A stretch of DNA of 5,513 nt, from contig JAEZBA010000403.1 of NCBI GenBank assembly GCA_023430245.1, forward strand, positions 1-5,513. The letters run 5' to 3'. The DNA is from Pseudomonadota bacterium. Lineage in GTDB: Bacteria; Pseudomonadota; Alphaproteobacteria; Rhizobiales; Xanthobacteraceae. Below the pieces are notes generated by a model, which had not been told where the DNA came from, made no database searches, and worked only from the letters and a program-made list of their open reading frames with translations. The stretch's first letter is position 1; every line of letters begins with the position of its first letter. Made by a program: the position numbers and the translations under genes. This document shows, in pieces, positions 1-4,394 of the stretch.

Positions 1-83
1 GCCTTGAATTGGTTGGTGAGGTCGTCGACCTGCTGGCTGCTCGCGTCCTGGCGCCCGAGAAAAACGTGCTCGTATAACGGCAT
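1..83 (-). CDS. rpsF: 30S ribosomal protein S6, N-terminal part (runs off left edge)
   Basis: The minus-strand reading from 83 leftwards begins MPLYEHVFLGRQDASS, followed by a QQVDDLTNQFK stretch. This is the first beta strand and start of helix 1 of ribosomal protein S6, a small-subunit protein that binds the 16S rRNA central domain together with S18. Only 27 codons are inside the window. Two ATGs lie in tandem (86-84 and 83-81). I chose the second because remembered relatives start MPLYEH and because its spacing from the purine-rich AGAAGGAAGG (97-88) is better, about 7 nt from the AAGGA core against 4 for the first. In related genomes rpsF is followed by rpsR and rplI, which would lie to the left of this window. 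The gene is divergent from fabD. The identification is firm; the choice between the two ATGs is not. Confidence 0.93.
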   Translation of the reverse strand, partial: MPLYEHVFLGRQDASSQQVDDLTNQFK

Positions 84-87
84 CATG

Positions 88-97
88 CCTTCCTTCT
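88..97 (-). promoter_or_regulatory. Ribosome binding site of rpsF
   Basis: Read on the minus strand this is AGAAGGAAGG, a good match to the anti-Shine-Dalgarno of 16S rRNA. It lies just before two tandem ATG codons and favours the second (83-81) as the start by spacing. Confidence 0.7.
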
Positions 98-125
98 GTT
101 GGCGCTGTCCGGCGCAAAGCCCAAA

Positions 126-176
126 CGAGACTTCGAAAAGGTGCGGACCTTGAGAGGACGACCTTCGGAAAGCTCG
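126..176 (-). promoter_or_regulatory. Structured rpsF mRNA leader, candidate S6:S18 autoregulatory element
   Basis: Read as minus-strand RNA, 176-173 (CGAG) pairs with 129-126 (CTCG). After one mismatch, 171-168 (UUUC) pairs with 134-131 (GAAG, one G-U). After a single bulged C, 166-164 (GAA) pairs with 137-135 (UUC). A 12-nt bulge on the 5' side then leads to an apical hairpin AAGGU-CCGC-ACCUU (151-138) whose loop contains CCG. Many bacteria control the rpsF operon through a leader RNA that imitates the S6:S18 site of 16S rRNA and shows a conserved unpaired CCG. The position and the exposed CCG fit that idea, but the match to the known consensus was not tested. Confidence 0.3.
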
Positions 177-206
177 ATGCTCTGGTTGGCGGGGACACGG
201 GACGAC

Positions 207-242
207 GGACCGACTGGTCCTACCGCAGGATCCCGAGGGATC
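207..242 (-). repeat. Two short stem-loops in the rpsF leader
   Basis: Two perfect inverted repeats lie close together. GGACC-N4-GGTCC spans 207-220, and GATCCC-GA-GGGATC spans 229-242 (as a hairpin, effectively 5 bp with a 4-nt loop). Both fall between the predicted rpsF start of transcription (about 282) and the rpsF start codon, so they would be part of its leader RNA. The function is unknown; they could also be chance structure in GC-rich DNA. Confidence 0.35.
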
Positions 243-288
243 ACACGGCCGTCCGTTCAGCCCCCGGCCGGGACGAGCGGAAGCGGGG

Positions 289-316
289 GTTATAGGGGTT
301 TTCGGCCGGATGGCAA
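289..316 (-). promoter_or_regulatory. Sigma70-type promoter of rpsF
   Basis: On the minus strand, TTGCCA (316-311) is followed after 16 nt by TATAAC (294-289). Each hexamer matches the housekeeping consensus at 5 of 6 positions. Transcription would start near 282, giving a leader of about 196 nt before the rpsF start codon. This is the best promoter match in the window, and it points at a ribosomal protein operon, which is expected to be strongly transcribed. Confidence 0.6.
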
Positions 317-337
317 GGCGGCTGTGCCCGGCCACGC

Positions 338-366
338 TTGACTTGCCTGTCATCGCATTGTCTTTC
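338..366 (+). promoter_or_regulatory. Candidate fabD promoter (weak -10)
   Basis: TTGACT at 338-343 is a good -35 element. At 17-nt spacing the -10 position holds TCTTTC (361-366), a poor match. The site is placed correctly for fabD, and its -35 lies about 21 bp from the -35 of the rpsF promoter on the other strand, so the two would be back to back. The transcript would start in the hairpin region before fabD. No better candidate is visible in this region. Confidence 0.3.
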
Positions 367-367
367 G

Positions 368-403
368 GCCCGGATTTCGGGCGGGCTGAGCCCGCGGAGG
401 GAG
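368..403 (+). promoter_or_regulatory. fabD ribosome binding site with two competing hairpins
   Basis: The ribosome binding site GGAGG (396-400, extended by GAG to 403) lies 9 nt before GTG 410. Immediately before it is a perfect 6-bp GC hairpin, GCGGGC-TGA-GCCCGC (381-395), ending one base before the ribosome binding site. A second hairpin, GCCCG-GATTT-CGGGC (368-382), shares bases 381-382 with it, so the two cannot form fully together. The strong site fixes the start of fabD at 407/410 rather than further upstream. Confidence 0.5.
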
Positions 404-409
404 TTTTTG

Positions 410-1357
410 GTGGCGGCGGCATTCGTATTTCCGGGACAGGGCAGCCAGGCTGTCGGTATGGGAAAGGCGCTGGCGGACGGGTTTCCGGCGGCGCGGGCCG
501 TGTTCGACGAGGTCGATGCCGCGCTTGGCGAAAAGCTGTCGGCGATCATCTGGGACGGGCCGGCGGATCGCTTGACGCTCACCGAAAATGCGCAGCCGGC
601 ACTGATGGCGGTGTCGCTTGCGGCCATGCGGGTAATGGAGACCGAGGCCGGGCTCGATCTGGGCCGTGACGCAAAATTCGTCGCCGGTCACTCACTCGGC
701 GAATATTCCGCCCTGGCCGCCGCCGGTGCCTTCTCCATCGGCGATGCGGCCCGGCTCCTGCGGATTCGGGGCAACGCCATGCAGAAGGCGGGTGCGGTCG
801 GCGAGGGGGCGATGGCGGCCCTGCTGGGGCTGTCTTTCGAGGATGCGACGGCCGCGGCCGCGGAAGCGGCGCAGGGGCAGGTTTGCCAGGCCGCCAACGA
901 CAATGGCGGCGGGCAGGTCGTCGTCTCGGGCAACAAGGCAGCGGTCGAGCGCGCGGTCGAGATCGCCAAGGCCAAGGGCGCCAAGCGCGCGATGCTTTTG
1001 CAGGTCTCCGCACCGTTCCATTGCGCGCTGATGCAGCCGGCCGCGGACGCCATGGCCGAGGCGCTTGCCAAGACCGAGGTGAAGAAGCCGGTCGTGCCGG
1101 TGGTGGCCAATGTGCTTGCCACACCGATCGACGATCCGGCCGAGATCACGCGCCGGCTGGTCGAGCAGGTGACCGGCACGGTGCGCTGGCGCGAATGTGT
1201 GGAGACCATGGCTGCGGCCGGGGTCACGCAATTCTACGAAGTCGGCGCCGGCAAGGTGCTGACCGGGCTGTTGAAGCGGATCGCTTCAGGGGCCACCGGT
1301 TCCGCCATCGGGACGCCGGACGACGTGGCGGCCTTCAAGGCCGCGCATCGCGGCTGA
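410..1357 (+). CDS. fabD: Malonyl-CoA:ACP transacylase FabD
   Basis: This 315-residue enzyme moves malonyl from CoA to the phosphopantetheine arm of AcpP, supplying the extender unit for fatty-acid synthesis in the cytoplasm. Visible signatures are the N-terminal FPGQGSQ (residues 7-13), the nucleophile elbow GHSLG (93-97, Ser95), Arg120 in RIRGNAM, His204 in SAPFHC, and Gln253 in VEQVTGTVRW. These align with E. coli Ser92, Arg117, His201 and Gln250, and the length is normal for the family. I chose GTG 410 because GGAGGGAG (396-403) stands just before it and the protein then begins like its relatives (MAAAFVFPGQGSQ). TTG 407 would add only one residue and cannot be excluded. The reading frame is open further up to 338, but that extension covers the promoter and hairpin signals and is not protein-like. 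fabG follows after 63 bp, so the two are probably co-transcribed. Confidence 0.97.
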   Translation: MAAAFVFPGQGSQAVGMGKALADGFPAARAVFDEVDAALGEKLSAIIWDGPADRLTLTENAQPALMAVSLAAMRVMETEAGLDLGRDAKFVAGHSLGEYSALAAAGAFSIGDAARLLRIRGNAMQKAGAVGEGAMAALLGLSFEDATAAAAEAAQGQVCQAANDNGGGQVVVSGNKAAVERAVEIAKAKGAKRAMLLQVSAPFHCALMQPAADAMAEALAKTEVKKPVVPVVANVLATPIDDPAEITRRLVEQVTGTVRWRECVETMAAAGVTQFYEVGAGKVLTGLLKRIASGATGSAIGTPDDVAAFKAAHRG

Positions 1358-1389
1358 TCCGATCAGTGAACACCGGTTTTCGGATCGGA
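1358..1389 (+). repeat. Inverted repeat between fabD and fabG
   Basis: TCCGATC (1358-1364), starting directly after the fabD stop codon, is the exact reverse complement of GATCGGA (1383-1389). The stem would be 7 bp with an 18-nt loop. No run of T follows, so it does not look like an intrinsic terminator. It may stabilise or process the fabD-fabG message, or it may be chance. Confidence 0.4.
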
Positions 1390-1420
1390 ACATGCGACAC
1401 GGAAAGACAAGGGGTTCAAA

Positions 1421-2158
1421 ATGTTCGACCTGACCGGGAAAACCGCATTGGTGACTGGCGCGACCGGCGGAATCGGCGGCGCAGTCGCGCGCGCGCTGCA
1501 CAAACAGGGCGCGACTGTTGCCATCTCCGGCACCCGCCGGGAGGTGCTCGATCAGATCGCAGGCGAAATGAAAGAGCGCGTTCAGGTGCTGCCCTGCGAT
1601 CTCTCCGACAAGGACCAGGTCGAGGCGCTGGTGCCGCAGGCGGAAGATGCAATGGGCAAGCTGGATATCCTGGTCGCCAATGCCGGCATCACCCGCGACA
1701 ACCTGTTCGTGCAGTTGCGCGACGAAGACTGGGACACCGTCATCAACGTCAATCTGACCGCGACCTTCCGGCTGTCGCGCGCGGCAATCAAGACCATGAT
1801 GCGCCGCCGTTTCGGACGGATCGTCGGGATCACCTCGGTGGTGGGCGTCACCGGCAATCCGGGGCAAGGCAATTACACCGCCGCCAAGGCCGGCATGATC
1901 GGCATGATGAAATCGATCGGCAAGGAGTATGCGAGGCGTGGCGTCACCGCCAATTGCGTCGCGCCCGGCTTTATCGCCACCCCGATGACCGACAAGCTGA
2001 ACGAGAAGCAGCGCGAGTCGATCCTGCAAATGGTGCCGTCCGGCCGGCTCGGAACGCCGGACGATATCGCTGCGGCGGTGGTCTATCTCGCGTCCGACGA
2101 GGCCTCCTATGTCACCGGCCAGACGCTGCATGTGAACGGCGGAATGGCGATGATCTAA
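1421..2158 (+). CDS. fabG: 3-oxoacyl-[acyl-carrier-protein] reductase FabG
   Basis: FabG reduces 3-ketoacyl-AcpP to 3-hydroxyacyl-AcpP with NADPH in each elongation round. The 245 residues form one classical short-chain dehydrogenase/reductase domain, close to the 244 of E. coli FabG. The cofactor loop TGATGGIG lies at 12-19 and the structural NAG at 87-89. The catalytic set is Asn111, Ser139, Tyr152 and Lys156 (NYTAAK). The PGFIATPMT segment at 182-190 and the C-terminal GQTLHVNGGMAMI are typical of FabG rather than of other members of this very broad family. Placement between fabD and acpP makes the assignment firm. AAGGGG (1409-1414) lies 6 nt before the ATG. The spacer to fabD has no terminator, so co-transcription is likely. 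The next gene, acpP, is 282 bp away and probably has its own promoter. Confidence 0.97.
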   Translation: MFDLTGKTALVTGATGGIGGAVARALHKQGATVAISGTRREVLDQIAGEMKERVQVLPCDLSDKDQVEALVPQAEDAMGKLDILVANAGITRDNLFVQLRDEDWDTVINVNLTATFRLSRAAIKTMMRRRFGRIVGITSVVGVTGNPGQGNYTAAKAGMIGMMKSIGKEYARRGVTANCVAPGFIATPMTDKLNEKQRESILQMVPSGRLGTPDDIAAAVVYLASDEASYVTGQTLHVNGGMAMI

Positions 2159-2190
2159 GTGGCGCTACGCACAGGATTTTCGCCGCGGCC

Positions 2191-2213
2191 GGGGCCTGCT
2201 GGCCTTGGCTTTT
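2191..2213 (+). terminator. Weak terminator-like hairpin after fabG
   Basis: GGGGCC (2191-2196) can pair with GGCCTT (2201-2206) around a TGCT loop, with two G-U pairs at the base. CTTTT follows at 2209-2213. The stem is short and the T-run brief, so partial attenuation between fabG and acpP is possible but full termination is unlikely. Confidence 0.2.
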
Positions 2214-2265
2214 GAAGTATGGTAGCCCGTTTGGGCCGGGCTTGGGGGCAGCTTCGGGTGTGGGC

Positions 2266-2294
2266 TTGACGCAAAGTCTGCGACCCAATACACG
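2266..2294 (+). promoter_or_regulatory. Candidate internal promoter for acpP
   Basis: TTGACG (2266-2271) matches the -35 consensus at 5 of 6 positions. After 17 nt comes TACACG (2289-2294), which keeps only the first, second and fourth bases of TATAAT. A start near 2301 would give acpP a leader of about 140 nt. An own promoter makes sense because acyl carrier protein is needed in far larger amounts than the enzymes around it, and the gap before acpP is long for an operon. Confidence 0.4.
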
Positions 2295-2323
2295 CCGCCG
2301 TCATCTTGGTTTAGGGAATGGCC

Positions 2324-2410
2324 ATGGGGGGCCTCGCGCTTGAGATGATCAAGCCGCTTGATCCGGTCAAGGGGTCGTGCCACGACACTTTCGATCGCGC
2401 CGCCGATTGA
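2324..2410 (+). CDS. Possible leader peptide upstream of acpP
   Basis: An open frame starts at ATG 2318 or ATG 2324 and stops at TGA 2408-2410. It encodes 30 or 28 residues, the shorter form beginning MGGLALEMIKPLDP. AGGGA (2313-2317) abuts the first ATG but lies 6 nt before the second, which is why 2324 is used here. The third codon positions are mostly G or C, as in the real genes nearby. The peptide resembles nothing I know. It spans the palindromes at 2338-2371 and ends 30 nt before acpP. It could be a translated leader peptide, or a chance frame in GC-rich DNA. Confidence 0.27.
   Translation: MGGLALEMIKPLDPVKGSCHDTFDRAAD
2338..2386 (+). repeat. Nested and tandem palindromes in the acpP leader
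   Basis: The core is a perfect 7-bp inverted repeat, GATCAAG-CCG-CTTGATC (2347-2363). Outside it, CTTGA (2339-2343) can pair with TCAAG (2367-2371) across a symmetric 3x3 internal loop, giving one 33-nt hairpin. The same four arms can instead fold as two small hairpins: GCTTGA-N5-TCAAGC (2338-2354) and CTTGA-N5-TCAAG (2357-2371). A further stem, GTCGT-GCC-ACGAC or slightly longer, follows at 2374-2386. This could be an RNA switch in the leader or a dyad for a DNA-binding regulator. Confidence 0.5.
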
Positions 2411-2440
2411 GCCCATCATTGGAAGCAGAGGTTCGAACAG

Positions 2441-2680
2441 ATGAGTGACATCTCCGAGCGAGTGAAGAAGATCGTGGTGGAGCACCTCGGCGTCGAGCCA
2501 GACAAGGTCACCGAGCAGGCCAGCTTCATCGACGATCTCGGGGCCGACTCCCTCGACACGGTCGAACTGGTGATGGCGTTCGAAGAGGAGTTCGGCTGCG
2601 AAATTCCCGACGATGCGGCCGAGACGATCCTCACCGTCGGCGACGCGGTGAAGTTCCTCGAAAAGAACGCCAAGAGCTGA
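2441..2680 (+). CDS. acpP: Acyl carrier protein AcpP
   Basis: AcpP carries the growing acyl chain as a thioester on 4'-phosphopantetheine and passes it among FabD, FabF, FabG and the other enzymes. It also donates acyl groups for phospholipid and lipid A synthesis. The 79-residue protein has the attachment motif GADSLD with Ser37, one position from the E. coli pattern when the initial Met is counted. The protein is strongly acidic, with the usual four-helix pattern including VELVMAFEEEFG (41-52) and EIPDDAAE (54-61). AGAGG (2427-2431) lies 9 nt before the ATG, with GGAAG just before it. Part of this site can pair with 2331-2341. fabF follows after 112 bp with no terminator visible, so the two are probably co-transcribed. 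Confidence 0.98.
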   Translation: MSDISERVKKIVVEHLGVEPDKVTEQASFIDDLGADSLDTVELVMAFEEEFGCEIPDDAAETILTVGDAVKFLEKNAKS

Positions 2681-2792
2681 TCGCGGTCCGTCCGAATGTC
2701 CTGCGGCGCCGTCCGATGAGGATCGTGCGCCGAAGCGGCCGAAGTCTCACCAAGCCGGGACGGGGCAGAGCGGACGCGGCAGGAGCCGGATC

Positions 2793-4052
2793 ATGAGGCG
2801 TGTCGTTGTCACAGGCATGGGAATGGTGACGCCGCTCGGTTGCGGCGTCGCCGGTTCATGGCAGCGTATCCTCGAAGGTCAGAGCGGCGCACGCCAGATC
2901 GATACGTTCGAAACGTCTGACCTTCCTTGCAAGATCGCCTGCATGGTTCCGCGAGGCGACGGCTCCGACGGCACCTTCAATCCCGATCAGTGGATGGAGC
3001 CGAAAGAGCAGCGCAAGGTCGACCCTTTCATTATGTACGCGCTGAGTGCCGCACGGCAGGCGCTCGACGATGCAGGCTGGAAGCCGTCAACGCCGGACGA
3101 GCAATTCGCGACCGGCGTGATGATCGGCTCCGGCATCGGCGGAGTTGGCGGCATTGCCGAGGGCGCGATCCTGGTCAAGGAGCGCGGGCCGCGCAAGCTG
3201 TCGCCGTTCTTCATTCCCGGCCGCATCATCAATCTCGCATCCGGCTATGTGTCGATCGAGTACGGGCTGAAGGGTCCGAATTCGGCAGTGGTCACGGCGT
3301 GCTCGACCGGCTCGCATGCGATCGGCGATGCGGGGCGCATGATCGCGCTGGGCGATGCCGACGTGATGGTCGCGGGCGGCGCGGAATCTCCGGTGGATCG
3401 TCTGTCCCTCGCGGGCTTTGCCGCCTGCCGCGCGCTGTCGACTTCCTTCAACGATACGCCCAAGCGCGCCTCGCGTCCCTATGACCGGGACCGCGACGGC
3501 TTCGTGATGGGCGAGGGTGCCGGCGCGCTGGTCCTTGAGGAATACGAACATGCCAAGCGGCGCGGCGCCCGGATCTATGCCGAGCTGATCGGTTACGGCA
3601 TGTCCGGCGATGCCTATCATATCACCGCGCCGTCTCCGGATGGCGAAGGCGCATTCCGCTGCATGAGCGCGGCGATCAAGCGCGCGGGCATTTCGCCGGG
3701 CGACATCGACTACATCAACGCGCATGGAACCTCGACCATGGCGGACGGGATCGAACTGGCCGCGGTCGAGCGGGTCGTCGGCAATGCCGCCGCCAAGATT
3801 TCGATGTCGTCCACAAAGTCGTCGATCGGGCATCTGCTCGGTGCCGCCGGTGCGGTGGAGGCGATCTTCTCCATCCTGGCGATCCGCGATCAGATTGCAC
3901 CGCCCACGATCAATTTGGACAATCCGGCGGTCGAAACGCCGATTGATCTGGTTCCGCATCAGCCGCGCAAGCGCGAGATCAAGGTTGCGTTGTCCAACTC
4001 CTTCGGCTTTGGCGGCACCAACGCGTCGCTGGTGATGCGCGCGGTCGATTGA
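2793..4052 (+). CDS. fabF: 3-oxoacyl-[acyl-carrier-protein] synthase 2 (KAS II, FabF)
   Basis: FabF performs the elongating Claisen condensation of acyl-AcpP with malonyl-AcpP. In E. coli, FabF is the temperature-responsive enzyme for the C16:1 to C18:1 step. The 419 residues form the two-lobed thiolase-like fold of condensing enzymes. The active-site Cys170 is in TACSTGSHAIG, His311 in NAHGTST, Lys342 in STKSSIGHLLG with His347, and the glycine-rich NSFGFGGTNASL is at 402-413. The Cys-His-His triad marks the KAS I/II class and excludes FabH, which uses Cys-His-Asn. The opening MRRVVVTGMGMVTPLG is typical of FabF. AGGAG (2781-2785) lies 7 nt before the ATG. One small oddity is HGTST followed by MADGIEL, where many FabF proteins have a proline and a GD pair. 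I recall a similar form in relatives, so this looks lineage-specific rather than damaging. Confidence 0.96.
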   Translation: MRRVVVTGMGMVTPLGCGVAGSWQRILEGQSGARQIDTFETSDLPCKIACMVPRGDGSDGTFNPDQWMEPKEQRKVDPFIMYALSAARQALDDAGWKPSTPDEQFATGVMIGSGIGGVGGIAEGAILVKERGPRKLSPFFIPGRIINLASGYVSIEYGLKGPNSAVVTACSTGSHAIGDAGRMIALGDADVMVAGGAESPVDRLSLAGFAACRALSTSFNDTPKRASRPYDRDRDGFVMGEGAGALVLEEYEHAKRRGARIYAELIGYGMSGDAYHITAPSPDGEGAFRCMSAAIKRAGISPGDIDYINAHGTSTMADGIELAAVERVVGNAAAKISMSSTKSSIGHLLGAAGAVEAIFSILAIRDQIAPPTINLDNPAVETPIDLVPHQPRKREIKVALSNSFGFGGTNASLVMRAVD

Positions 4053-4394
4053 GCGGGCTGGTTGCAGCCGTGCCGGCTTTGATCTGCGCTTGCCTCGGAT
4101 CGTGCGGCACCGCGCCGCCTTCATAAGCGATGAAGTTTTCTCACTATGGGCCACCCCCTTCACGCGCCACAGCAACGCCATACCGCGGGTGTACCGAATC
4201 GCCGATAAGCAATGGAAACGCATGCCCGTGTCTGAACGTCCGTCGCTGCTGCCGAATATCGATGCGTCGCTGGCTGGCTTGAGCGAAGCAGGTTCGGTCC
4301 TGGGTGCTGGCGCTTGCAAGTGTCCTGACGGCGCTCGCCGGTTCCGATAGACTTCGTTTAACGCACCTTACCTCAATTCCGGACGTCGACTGCG
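4053..4394. other. fabF-mltG spacer, no confident gene
   Basis: This 342-bp stretch holds a weak terminator-like stem near its left end and otherwise no clear signal. A plus-strand frame from TTG 4090 to the stop ending at 4350 (86 codons) is open. It lacks a convincing ribosome binding site, matches nothing I know, and its third positions are less GC-rich than those of the genes around it. It may be chance or the remnant of a gene. A 97-codon minus-strand frame also crosses the spacer but runs into mltG and looks spurious. No convincing promoter for mltG was found, although one would be expected after a gap this long. Confidence 0.5.
4056..4080 (+). terminator. Weak terminator-like stem after fabF
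   Basis: AGCCG (4066-4070) pairs with CGGCT (4074-4078) around a 3-nt loop and is followed by only two more T. An alternative stem, GGCTG-GTTG-CAGCC (4057-4069), uses some of the same bases, so the two exclude each other. Both are short. Partial termination after fabF is possible but not secure. Confidence 0.2.

Larger units (their letters stand above)
87..409. other. Divergent rpsF / fabD control region
   Basis: This 323-bp gene-free stretch separates rpsF (leftwards) from fabD (rightwards). From left to right it holds the rpsF ribosome binding site, a foldable rpsF leader (126-176), two more short stem-loops (207-220 and 229-242), a 10-bp palindrome CCCGGCCGGG at 263-272, and the rpsF promoter (289-316). 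A GGCCGG/CCGGCC inverted repeat (304-309 with 328-333) follows, then a candidate fabD promoter (338-366) and two overlapping hairpins running into the fabD ribosome binding site (368-400). Short ORFs in this stretch do not resemble any protein I know and overlap these signals. Confidence 0.7.

Noticed and set aside
263..272. 10-bp palindrome CCCGGCCGGG in the rpsF leader
   Set aside because: It is composed only of G and C in a GC-rich region and has no supporting context, so it is not given as a separate finding.
338..409. Longer N-terminus for FabD starting at 338
   Set aside because: The 24 extra residues do not belong to the FabD fold, there is no ribosome binding site at 338, and the stretch contains the -35 element, the hairpins and the true ribosome binding site.
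241..669. Short overlapping frames around the rpsF-fabD region on both strands
   Set aside because: They overlap the promoter signals or fabD in other frames and have low-complexity translations with no protein-like pattern.
883..2343. Plus-strand open frame of 486 codons crossing fabD and fabG
   Set aside because: It overlaps two well-supported genes in another frame, and its Arg/Gly-rich translation is typical of out-of-frame GC-rich sequence.
2688..2716. Direct repeat CCGTCCGA (2688-2695 and 2709-2716) between acpP and fabF
   Set aside because: It is only 8 bp, present in two copies, and GC-rich, with no associated promoter or structure; chance is the simplest explanation.
3087..4319. 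Minus-strand open frame of 410 codons opposite fabF
   Set aside because: It is the antisense shadow of a confidently identified gene in GC-rich DNA. Its translation is rich in Arg, Ala and Gly and has no recognisable domain.
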